Assembly: GCA_050694055.1 (NCBI GenBank)
Contig: JBOGWX010000064.1
Location: forward strand, 1-8,741
DNA from: WHSV01 sp050694055
Lineage (GTDB): Bacteria > Actinomycetota > CADDZG01 > WHSQ01
Length of the DNA stretch: 8,741 nucleotides
Direction: 5' to 3'
Position numbers and translations under genes: made by a program. The notes beneath the pieces are model-generated. The model made no database searches. It had not been told where the DNA came from and saw nothing but the letters and a program-made list of their open reading frames with translations. Below, in pieces: positions 1 to 5,654 of this stretch (position 1 is the stretch's first letter; every line of letters starts with the position of its first letter).

Positions 1-896
1 CGGACTACCTCGAGTCCTACGCTCAGAAGTTCTACCTTCAAGTGGAGACCGGGATCAGAGTAGAGAGACTCACGCGGAAAGGTGATCGTTTCGTCGCCAC
101 CTCGGGGAATCGACGGTTCGAGGCCGACAACGTGGTGGTCGCGATGTCGAGCTGGCAACGGCCTCGGGATCCCGACTTTGCATCTGAGCTCGATCCGAAA
201 ATCGTTCAGCTTCATGTTGCTGAGTACAAGAATCCGGGGCAGTTGCAGGAAGGAAGCGTCCTCGTAGTCGGAGCAGGTAACTCTGGTGCGGAAGTCGCTA
301 TCGAGGTGGCGAGGACCCACGAGGTGTTGCTATCGGGACCCAGCACCGGTGCGATCCCCTTCCGCCCCGAAAGCGTTGTCGCCCGCGTCCTGTTGCCGTT
401 CATCGGTCGGGTCATCTTTCACCGGGTGCTGACGACCAGGACGCCCATCGGAAGGAAAGCACGACCCAAGATGATCTCAACCGGCGAACCTCTGCTTCGA
501 GTCAAGCCCAAAGACCTTGCGGCGGCGGGAGTGGAACGCGTTCCTCGTGTCACCGGTGTCTCAGAGGGACTGCCGCAACTCGAGGACGGCCGCTCCGTGG
601 ATGCCGCCAATGTGGTGTGGTGCACGGGATTCCATCCCGGATTCTCCTGGATCGACCTGCCCGTGCTGGGCCCCCAAGAACCGCTCCACAAGCGGGGGAT
701 AGTCGATTCGGAGCCCGGCCTCCACTTCATCGGTCTCAAGTTCCTCCATTCGGTCTCCTCGGAGCAGATCCATGGTGTCGGACGCGACGCCGACTACATC
801 GCCCGAAAGATCGACGCCCGGCGCGGAGTACGCCGAGCAGATCGTTCCGCGGACGATGCCGTGGACGCGCGGAGCAACGCGCCCGGCGCCCGCTGA
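1..896 (+). CDS. Flavin-containing monooxygenase-like NAD(P)/FAD oxidoreductase, 5' partial
   Basis: The reading frame is open from base 3 (Asp-Tyr-Leu-Glu-Ser-Tyr...) through a TGA at 894-896, so the start lies outside the window and about 297 residues are visible. The visible part matches the second half of CzcO/FMO-type flavoproteins. These have an N-terminal FAD-binding Rossmann fold (not in view) and a central NADPH-binding fold. The NADPH fold is seen here as the motif VVGAGNSGAEVA around bases 264-300. A late WCTGFHPGF segment (about 619-645) is the usual conserved region near the C-terminal FAD contact. Such enzymes oxygenate soft nucleophiles or ketones, but the substrate cannot be read from this piece. 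An internal GTG at 42 is not the start, because homology-like sequence continues upstream of it. A ribosome site follows the stop and a broken membrane gene begins 14 bases later, suggesting a former operon. The family call is firm; the specific reaction is unknown. Confidence 0.85.
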   Translation, partial: DYLESYAQKFYLQVETGIRVERLTRKGDRFVATSGNRRFEADNVVVAMSSWQRPRDPDFASELDPKIVQLHVAEYKNPGQLQEGSVLVVGAGNSGAEVAIEVARTHEVLLSGPSTGAIPFRPESVVARVLLPFIGRVIFHRVLTTRTPIGRKARPKMISTGEPLLRVKPKDLAAAGVERVPRVTGVSEGLPQLEDGRSVDAANVVWCTGFHPGFSWIDLPVLGPQEPLHKRGIVDSEPGLHFIGLKFLHSVSSEQIHGVGRDADYIARKIDARRGVRRADRSADDAVDARSNAPGAR

Positions 897-910
897 GAGG
901 AGGACATCCC

Positions 911-1357
911 ATGCCCGACACGACCAGATCGAGTAGATCGAGATATCGAGCAACCATCGTCGCCATCGCCCCGCGGCGCTGCTGGCCGCTCTTGTCACCC
1001 ACCCCTTCCTCTTCGGGAGGCTACCGAACGACTTGGCGGTCGCCGAGGCGGTAACCGCCGACACCACCCGCTGGGGGCTTGTGCACCTTGCGACCGCGGT
1101 GGCCTCGGGGCTGCTGATCATCGCCTTCCTCGCCATCCGCAGCCACCTGCGAGAAGCTGGTGAGGAGCGCTACAGCGCCCTGGGAGTCCCGTTCATCGTC
1201 ATTGGCAGCACGCTATTCACGTTACTGCCCGGCATGGAGTCCCTCTTTGGGAGCCGCCGTAATCACCAGCATCGTTGCCTGGAAGACGAAGAAGCCGACT
1301 CTGACCGTGGTCACCGGCATCACCGCCGTCTGGCTCATCAGTGCGGTAGTGAGATGA
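911..1357 (+). pseudogene. Frameshifted, chimeric remnant of a membrane-protein gene
   Basis: An ATG at 911 with GAGGAGG upstream begins a protein that resembles the start of the intact gene at 7647. After about 21 codons, near base 973, one G appears to be missing. Coding then jumps to another frame that runs through LLAALVTHPFLFGRLPND and on to VIGSTLFTLLPGME near 1237. Over a 60-residue stretch (Thr-Thr-Arg-Trp to Pro-Gly-Met-Glu-Ser) I count 45 identities with the 7647 gene, about 75 percent. Just after this, around 1238-1250, the resemblance to the paralogue stops. A third segment in the first frame (GAAVITSIVAWKTKKP and TVVTGITAVWLISAVVR) runs to a TGA at 1355-1357. That tail looks like the last helix of AzlD-type branched-chain amino acid transport proteins, though the match is from memory. 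The locus thus carries a frameshift and a deletion or fusion junction, and is unlikely to make a working protein. Confidence 0.75.
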
Positions 1358-1391
1358 GGACGTCCGCCGCAGTGGGGCAATCCCGCCATGC

Positions 1392-1420
1392 TGGCAACTA
1401 TCGTTACCAGATGGTAATAT
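1392..1420 (+). promoter_or_regulatory. Predicted promoter of the MNT/HEPN module
   Basis: A TAATAT hexamer at 1415-1420 fits a -10 box, including the TANNNT form common in actinobacteria. It lies 17 bases downstream of a weak -35-like TGGCAA at 1392-1397. Transcription would start near 1427, giving a leader of about 20 bases before the GTG at 1449. The A/T-rich -10 stands out in this GC-rich window. The -35 match is poor, so the call rests mainly on the -10, its position and the overlapping inverted repeats. Confidence 0.45.
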
Positions 1421-1439
1421 ACCTTTCCTATCGGAAAGG
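1404..1439. promoter_or_regulatory. Stacked inverted repeats, probable autoregulatory operator
   Basis: Three symmetric elements are packed together. TTACC-AGAT-GGTAA occupies 1404-1417. GGTA-ATA-TACC occupies 1413-1423 and shares its left arm with the first. A perfect 7-base pair of arms, CCTTTCC-TATC-GGAAAGG, occupies 1422-1439. Together they cover the predicted -10, the transcription start and the AAGGA ribosome site. A protein bound here would block both RNA polymerase and, if the hairpin forms in RNA, ribosome entry. Autoregulation by the HTH domain of the next gene is an inference from position and from how toxin-antitoxin operons usually behave. Confidence 0.5.
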
Positions 1440-1448
1440 ATTGGAACC

Positions 1449-2054
1449 GTGCGCTTCAAGACACCTCTCGATGACGTCTTCCTCAACCGTAGCCATGTCC
1501 GGGTCCTGCGAGCCCTCTATCGCCTACCCGAAGGCCTTCCCGCGAGTGGTCGGGAGATCGCCAGGCGCGCGGGCGTAACGCACCCCACCTCGCTGAAAGC
1601 ATTGGAGCGCTTGGTGGATACCGGTCTGGTCCACGCCACCAGGGGACGGGTCGGCAACGCGTACGAGCTGAGCTACGACCACTTGCTCGCCGGACGGATC
1701 GCTAACCTCTTCGGAGCCGAAGCAAGCATCGAACAGGAGCTCACATCCTTTGTGCGCGACCACCTGCTTGCCCTCAGCGACAAGGTGGAGTCAGCGACGA
1801 TCTTCGGGAGCACCATCTGGGGGGAGTCCACTCCCACTAGCGACATTGACGTCGCCGTCTCTTGTGCACCCGCCGACCTTGAGGAGGTCGAGAAGGCGCT
1901 AGACGATCTCTCCGATGCGGTTTGGAGGCGCTTCGGCAATCATCTTAGCCCTCTCATCAATGCCGAGAAGCAGAAACCCAAGACCGGCATCTGGAAACGG
2001 ATCGAGAAAGAGGGTGTCGTTCTGATCCGATCCCGTAAGGCGCCAGCTCCATGA
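1449..2054 (+). CDS. Winged-HTH / minimal nucleotidyltransferase (MNT) fusion, probable antitoxin
   Basis: This 201-residue protein has two parts. Residues about 15-75 form a MarR/ArsR-like winged helix, seen as SGREIARRAGVTHPTSLKAL followed by a wing ending TGLVHATRGRVGN. Residues about 115-195 are a Pol-beta-type minimal nucleotidyltransferase. It has the signature Gly120-Ser121 followed ten residues later by Ser-Asp132-Ile-Asp134, the metal-binding pair. Proteins of this family add nucleotides to a target. In MNT/HEPN pairs the MNT partner is known to AMPylate and silence the HEPN toxin. The GTG start is chosen because AAGGA lies 8 bases upstream and the HTH begins soon after. The gene overlaps the next one by ATGA (2051-2054), which implies translational coupling. 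Base composition is lower in GC than in the neighbouring genes, which fits acquired DNA. Domain identity is strong; the antitoxin role is inferred from pairing. Confidence 0.85.
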   Translation: MRFKTPLDDVFLNRSHVRVLRALYRLPEGLPASGREIARRAGVTHPTSLKALERLVDTGLVHATRGRVGNAYELSYDHLLAGRIANLFGAEASIEQELTSFVRDHLLALSDKVESATIFGSTIWGESTPTSDIDVAVSCAPADLEEVEKALDDLSDAVWRRFGNHLSPLINAEKQKPKTGIWKRIEKEGVVLIRSRKAPAP

Positions 2055-2470
2055 CTCCGCGAAGGAAGACGGTGGAGACCTCCCGCTCTGAAGCACGTCT
2101 CTATCTGGCGAAGGGTCAGCAGTTCTCTGCCGAGGCGAACACGGCGATCAGCAATTCGCGAAATGATGCAGCAATGCTCAATGCCGTTCACGCGGCGATC
2201 AGCGCGACCGACGCTGTATGCGTCGCTCTCGCCGGGCGCCGGTCCGCAGATCCCGACCACCAACGCGCTGCGGATTTGCTCCAAGAGATTGGCGGAAGAT
2301 CAAGGGGCATCGCCTCGCACGTAAGGCAGCTGCGGATGCTTCTCGCCAAGAAGAACGCCGTCGAATACGAATCGAGGCAGGCGAGTGCCAAGGAAGCGAG
2401 CGAGGCGGCCCAGAGGGCAGAGCGACTCGTAAGCTGGGCGAGCGAGACAATCGAGGCAGCTCAGCCGTAG
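2051..2470 (+). CDS. HEPN-like helical protein, probable toxin partner of the MNT gene
   Basis: This 139-residue, almost all-helical protein shares an ATGA overlap with the MNT gene. Features typical of small HEPN proteins are visible. These are an early helix with NAVHAAISATDAVCVALAGR (residues about 44-63), a following Arg64-x5-His70, and a later KKNAVEYESR segment (100-109). A second Arg85-x4-His90 also fits the R-x4-6-H pattern of HEPN ribonucleases. I cannot tell which of the two, if either, is catalytic. The sequence most recalls the SAV_6107-like HEPN group, but that is from memory. In MNT/HEPN modules the HEPN protein is usually an RNase toxin. Other HEPN proteins only bind RNA or nucleotides, so toxicity is inferred. 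The gene ends at TAG 2468-2470 and no third gene follows in this direction. Confidence 0.75.
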   Translation: MTPRRKTVETSRSEARLYLAKGQQFSAEANTAISNSRNDAAMLNAVHAAISATDAVCVALAGRRSADPDHQRAADLLQEIGGRSRGIASHVRQLRMLLAKKNAVEYESRQASAKEASEAAQRAERLVSWASETIEAAQP

Positions 2471-2532
2471 ACGCCAATTGAAGAGCCTCCATGGCGCCTC
2501 CTAGTCCACTGCGTAGCTGTCCATCAATGTGA

Positions 2533-2700
2533 TCAGCGTGCCCCCTTTCGTTCGAGACGCGCCGGGGGCACGGGGTAGGGCGCTCTCTTCATCTGTTCAC
2601 GGAAGAAGAGGCTGATCATCGGGCGTCGAATCTTCCCGGGAGCACTCAGCCATGCGAATGGTTCCCCACCAACAATGCGTCGGCTTTGGGTCAGCGTCAC
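2533..2700 (-). CDS. Possible 55-residue small protein, unknown
   Basis: A GTG at 2700-2698 is preceded on the minus strand by GCAGGAAGG about nine bases upstream, a good ribosome site. The start lies 25 bases beyond the stop of the ATPase remnant. The peptide begins MTLTQSRRIVGGEPFAWL and has a basic, proline-rich end (VPPARLERKGAR). I do not recognise a family. The frame is also open upstream into the ATPase tail with a TTG at 2751, but the GTG has better spacing. The terminal part is shared with the hairpin at 2537-2572, which weakens the case. It may be a real short downstream gene of the ATPase, or chance. Confidence 0.3.
   Translation of the reverse strand: MTLTQSRRIVGGEPFAWLSAPGKIRRPMISLFFREQMKRAPYPVPPARLERKGAR
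2537..2572. terminator. Long perfect hairpin in a convergent region, possible terminator
   Basis: Nine-base perfect arms, CGTGCCCCC at 2537-2545 and GGGGGCACG at 2564-2572, are separated by 18 bases. The hairpin lies about 65 bases past the HEPN stop and downstream of the minus-strand genes, where convergent transcripts would meet. No T-run follows on either strand, so it is not a classic intrinsic terminator, although GC-rich actinobacterial terminators often lack one. It overlaps the 3' end of a possible small minus-strand ORF. Confidence 0.4.
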
Positions 2701-2725
2701 GTTGATGATCCTTCCTGCAACTAGG

Positions 2726-3839
2726 TCAGCGCTGGCGCAGCCACTCGGCAAACAATGGATCTATCAAGTACGGGACACCGTCGTCATGGCGCCGAACCTG
2801 ACGGCCGTCGATCAAGAGGCGCTCGATCGCGCCTTGGAGCGTGGACCACGCGACGCGGTGATCGTCTGCGACGCGGGATCCCGTCGGGGCTTGCCCGTCC
2901 GCAAGGGCCAAGCACACGATTCGCTCGATGCGAGGCAGTGCATCCCACAGTGCCTGGTGCGCGTCGCGCGTCTCGCGCAAGCCGCGTTCGATCGCCTCGA
3001 GCGTCGAATCATCAACCGGTTCGTCGGCATCGAGCAGGTTGTAGAGGTGATGCGCTAGCAGCATCGTGCGCTGGGGATGCCCCCCGGTAAAAGCGAGGAG
3101 CTCGTCCACGGCGCCGCCCGCACGCGACACCAGGCCGTCCGCATCGAGCAGGCCGACGATGTCCGCGGCTGCCTCCTCGACCGTCAGCGGCGGAAGCTCC
3201 AGAGGGCGGGCTTGGCCATAGAACGGGCGTTCCTGTTCGCTGAAGAGCGTTCGCATAGGCGACGGCTGGCTCCCGGCGAAGACATAGGCAGCCGCCTCAC
3301 CATGATGCTGGATCACCGACCGCACGACCCCGTCGAGCGCATCGTCAGAGACGAGGAGATCTTGGAATTCGTCAAAACACACCACGATTAGGGCCCCATC
3401 GGCATCGGCGAGCGCGCGTGGAACGTCGAGCAGCTCGATCAACGCGGCGCGGGCATCCGCCGCTCACACGCGACGAGCGCGGATCAAGCCGGAGCGTTAG
3501 AGGGCCGAGCTTGGCGCTTATCCCGAGCCGGGCGGCCCAGCGACCGACGCGACGATGCGGATCGCTGGGCAACGCCGCGAAGGCGCCGGCCACGCGGGCC
3601 GCGGGGTCCGCCACAGTGGCGACTTTCGAGAAGTCGATTCGAACCGCTCGATGCCCAACCTCACGCATCGAGGCCACGTGGGAATCGAGGAGAGTCGTCT
3701 TGCCGAACCGCCGTGGGGCGGCGAGTCGCACCGCAGTGCGGTCCGCGGCTGCGAGCTGCAGTTGATCCAGCTCCGCCCGTCGGTCAATAAGGCGCGCCGG
3801 GCCTACCGGGCTCTGGTAGTCGAACGGATTCACATGCAC
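2726..3839 (-). pseudogene. Archaeal-type AAA/P-loop ATPase, broken by a single-base frameshift
   Basis: The N-terminal half starts at a GTG (3839 or 3833) with NPFDYQSPVGPARLIDRRAE, the usual opening of this family. It carries a Walker A motif, APRRFGKTTLL, at about residues 39-49. The C-terminal half, in another frame, carries Walker B (VVCFDEFQDLL), a sensor-like YVFAGSQPSPMRTLF, and a full winged-helix-like tail ending LIDPLFAEWLRQR at TAG 2728-2726. The frame break falls at 3464-3469, where a GTGTGA reads through cleanly if one T is removed. From the 3833 start to the stop is 1108 bases, so removing one gives exactly 369 codons. This supports one insertion in an otherwise complete 368-residue gene. 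Family members resemble STAND-like or archaeal ATPase_2 proteins with regulatory or defence roles; the function here is unknown. Recent loss or a sequencing error are both possible. Confidence 0.8.
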
Positions 3840-4178
3840 TCGTGTACGCCGAATCCGGACAGCTTTGTACGACGATGCCGTACTCGGCCTTTGGGAGGAA
3901 CATCGCGCGGAGCATCGGCGTGCCCAGGGTGATTTCGGAATCTGGAAGGTTCCAGCGATGATTAGGCGTCGCGAGACCGCAGGTCGTTCGTGCACAGAGG
4001 TAGGGAGTGTTCTTCGGAACTTGACTCGAGGACGGCGACGGAACCCTCGTCGATCGTCACCTGGCAATGCGCGTGATGTGAAGGTTTGTCGAAGCGGACT
4101 TCGAGACGGAAGGCACTCACTCTTGGGTTTAGAGCACCCGATGGTGACTGCGCCGACCCCTGCAATCGACGGCGATTC
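3840..4178. other. Gap without a recognisable gene
   Basis: No ORF here has a ribosome site or a family I recognise. On the minus strand, a stretch near 3861-3930 reads in one frame as SEITLGTPMLRAMFLPKAEY, which looks protein-like in composition. It lacks a start and is closed by stops, so it may be the remnant of an unknown gene. A 53-codon minus-strand frame from GTG 4120 to 3962 is open but has no ribosome site. The base composition is lower in GC than in the genes to the right. I see no tRNA, IS end or CRISPR unit. Confidence 0.4.
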
Positions 4179-4520
4179 CTAAGTCCCGCTTCGTCGTGCC
4201 GCCCGATAGGGGGCCGTCGGCGGCAGCTCGATTTGTGGCTCGAGATCGCCGTTGACCATCTGGCCCTCGACCGGCGCGCGCAGGAGGTCGTGCGGGAATC
4301 CGAGGTCGTCGGCGACACGATCCAGCTCGCGCGCGATCTGGAGGTTGCGCTCGGTGAGTCGCCTTTGGTTGCTCGCGGCTCGCTTGCTGTCTTCAGGGAC
4401 TTCTGCGAAACCGCGCGTGTACGTACCGGTCAGTACCCCGCCCGCCATCGGGGCCCACGCGGTCACCGAGAGGCTGAAGGCCTCCGCCACGATGAATGGA
4501 TTGCATCGGATCGGCCCTCA
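4179..4520 (-). pseudogene. Aldo/keto reductase remnant with missing front and internal deletion
   Basis: From about 4490 downward the minus strand reads AEAFSLSVTAWAPMAGGVLTG, a hallmark segment roughly two-thirds into aldo/keto reductases. RRLTERNLQIARELDRVADD follows. It then jumps in frame, near 4299-4306, to LGFPHDLLRAPVEGQM and QIELPPTAPYRAA, which is the extreme C-terminus of the family. The intervening 60 or so residues, which normally include a conserved NADPH-binding AQVALAW/GAR segment, are absent. The frame upstream reaches a stop at 4520-4518, and no N-terminal barrel (with catalytic Asp, Tyr, Lys, His) is found. The piece ends at TAG 4181-4179. It lies immediately downstream of the methyltransferase, 3 bases past its stop. 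The fragment cannot be an active reductase. Confidence 0.75.
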
Positions 4521-4523
4521 CCT

Positions 4524-5369
4524 TCAGCTCGCGACGGCGCACAGCGCGACGCCGGGAATCTCGTAGCCGTGCTCGGCCGCGAAGCGCGGGAACGAGTCCT
4601 CGACCTCTGCCTTGACCTCGGCGCGCTCGGCATCGGACAGCCCCTGCAGCGCGAGCCCGAGCGGCCCGGAGGCGGCGACGACACTCAGGTACTCGTCGAC
4701 GTCGGGCAGGGCGAAGCGAACCGCCACCTCCTCGGTGTGCACCTCGCCGAAGCCGGCGCCCTCGAGCAGCGCGGTCGTGCGCGCCGCGCTGGCCATGGCG
4801 AAGAGCCCGGGTGCCGGCGGGGGCTCGGGCGGGGGCAAGTGGCCGCGCTGGACGAGGCTCAGCGCGATGATCATGAAGAACGGGTTGCGCTCCGGTGCCC
4901 CCCAGACCGCCAGCGTCAGCCGCCCGCCCGGGCGCAGGACGCGGCGAGTCTGCGCGAGGGCCGCGGCGGGGTCGGCCATCAGCATGTAGCCGAACCGGCA
5001 CAGCACGCCGTCGACCGAGTCGGTCTCGAGCTCGATCCGCTCGGCGTTTATGACCCGGTACTCGACGTTGCTCACACCGCGCTCGGCGCCGCGGCGCCGA
5101 CTCGCCTCAAGCATCGTCGGCGAGAAGTCGGTCGAGATCAGGCGGCCGCGCTCACCGACGAGCGTAGCCGCTTCGAAGCCGGTGTCGCCGGGTCCCGCGG
5201 CGAGCTCGAGCAGCGTGTCGCCCGCCCGTGGCGCCAGCTCGCTGAGCATCCAGTCGCTCACCGTAGCCGACACGGCCTCGATATCGACTCGGCGGCGCTC
5301 GTATGTGGGCGCGATCGCCTCCCAGACCTCGTAGCCGAAGCGGAAGGCGTCGCTGGTGTCGGTGCTCAT
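4524..5369 (-). CDS. Class I SAM-dependent methyltransferase
   Basis: The protein has 281 residues. The ATG at 5369-5367 is chosen because GGAGGAGGAG sits immediately upstream. Motif I, LLELAAGPGDTG at residues 53-64, binds S-adenosylmethionine. An acidic STDFSPTML strand follows, with Asp as the usual ribose contact, then AERIELETDSVDGVLCRFGY as motif II. RVLRPGGRLTLAVWG is the post-motif II/III loop. This pattern matches UbiE/COQ5-like Methyltransf_11 or 25 enzymes, which methylate small molecules. The C-terminal 100 residues, with PPPEPPPAPGLFAMAS and VDEYLSVVAASGPLG, form the variable substrate cap. The substrate is unknown. Upstream is the decayed tail of an HD/LuxR gene in the same direction, which suggests an ancestral regulator-methyltransferase pair. 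A + strand frame of 519 codons covering this area is a GC-rich shadow of it. Confidence 0.88.
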   Translation of the reverse strand: MSTDTSDAFRFGYEVWEAIAPTYERRRVDIEAVSATVSDWMLSELAPRAGDTLLELAAGPGDTGFEAATLVGERGRLISTDFSPTMLEASRRRGAERGVSNVEYRVINAERIELETDSVDGVLCRFGYMLMADPAAALAQTRRVLRPGGRLTLAVWGAPERNPFFMIIALSLVQRGHLPPPEPPPAPGLFAMASAARTTALLEGAGFGEVHTEEVAVRFALPDVDEYLSVVAASGPLGLALQGLSDAERAEVKAEVEDSFPRFAAEHGYEIPGVALCAVAS

Positions 5370-5396
5370 CTCCTCCTCCTTCGCTTGCGCGTTGGT

Positions 5397-5415
5397 GCTC
5401 GGCGGGTTGTCGAGC
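5397..5415 (-). repeat. Short hairpin between LuxR-tail remnant and methyltransferase
   Basis: Read on the minus strand, GCTCG and CGAGC (5415-5411 and 5401-5397) flank a 9-base loop containing ACAACCCG. The matching place after the intact HD/LuxR gene (7261-7280) has GGCCC/GGGCC arms and the same ACAACCCG loop core. The arms differ in sequence but both pair. The element is short and may be chance. Confidence 0.25.
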
Positions 5416-5427
5416 CTGGGCAGGACG

Positions 5428-5600
5428 CTACGAGCGCGCGGGCGGGCAGGCAATTGGGAGTTCTCCCCATGCCACCAGCCCGTGCTCCATCGCGAACGGC
5501 GTCGCCGCCGCACCTCCAGCGGGCGGAACTGGCACGAATATCTGCCGCTCATGCTGACCATCGAGTTTCTCGACGATCGGTTCTTCGAGACGAAGCCCGA
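5428..5600 (-). pseudogene. Decayed C-terminal tail of a second HD/LuxR-type regulator
   Basis: On the minus strand the last codons read AAATPFAMEHGLVAWGELPIA and end at TAG 5430-5428. This is nearly the same as the end of the intact regulator at 7250 (AAATLFAMEHGLVAWGELPIA). Over about 90 aligned bases I count roughly 78 percent identity, with an exact run TGGGGAGAACTCCC. Further upstream, VEKLDGQHERQIFVPV aligns loosely with the recognition-helix region VKTADRHVQNAYGKIGV, but key LuxR residues are lost. No HD domain lies in front; the divergent intact gene starts at 5655. It is therefore a truncated relic, lying in inverted orientation to the intact copy, 59 bases from the methyltransferase start. 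Confidence 0.75.
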
Positions 5601-5619
5601 GAAGGGCTGGCTGCCCGCC

Positions 5620-5648
5620 TTGCCTGGAGTCTGGAGATTCGGTAGTTT
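5620..5648 (+). promoter_or_regulatory. Possible leaderless promoter of the HD/LuxR gene
   Basis: A TTGCCT at 5620-5625 is spaced 17 bases from TAGTTT at 5643-5648, which fits TANNNT. Transcription would begin about seven bases later, at or next to the GTG start at 5655. There is no Shine-Dalgarno-like run before this GTG, so a leaderless transcript would explain the start. Hexamer matches are modest. Confidence 0.35.
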
Positions 5649-5654
5649 CGTCCC

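Noticed and set aside
42..896. GTG at 42 as the true start of the flavoprotein
   Set aside because: The frame is open and protein-like back to the first bases, and an enzyme of this family needs an N-terminal FAD-binding fold that is outside the window.
561..1136. 191-codon minus-strand open frame
   Set aside because: It is antisense to the flavoprotein and the membrane-gene relic, with no recognisable protein pattern.
2726..3442. TTG at 3442 as an independent start for a short ATPase
   Set aside because: It would lack Walker A, which lies in the other frame just upstream. The one-base arithmetic fits a single broken gene better.
4086..5645. 519-codon plus-strand open frame
   Set aside because: It runs antisense over the methyltransferase and the aldo/keto reductase relic, which have clear motifs. 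Its translation is Arg/Ala/Glu-rich with no family pattern, typical of a GC-rich shadow.
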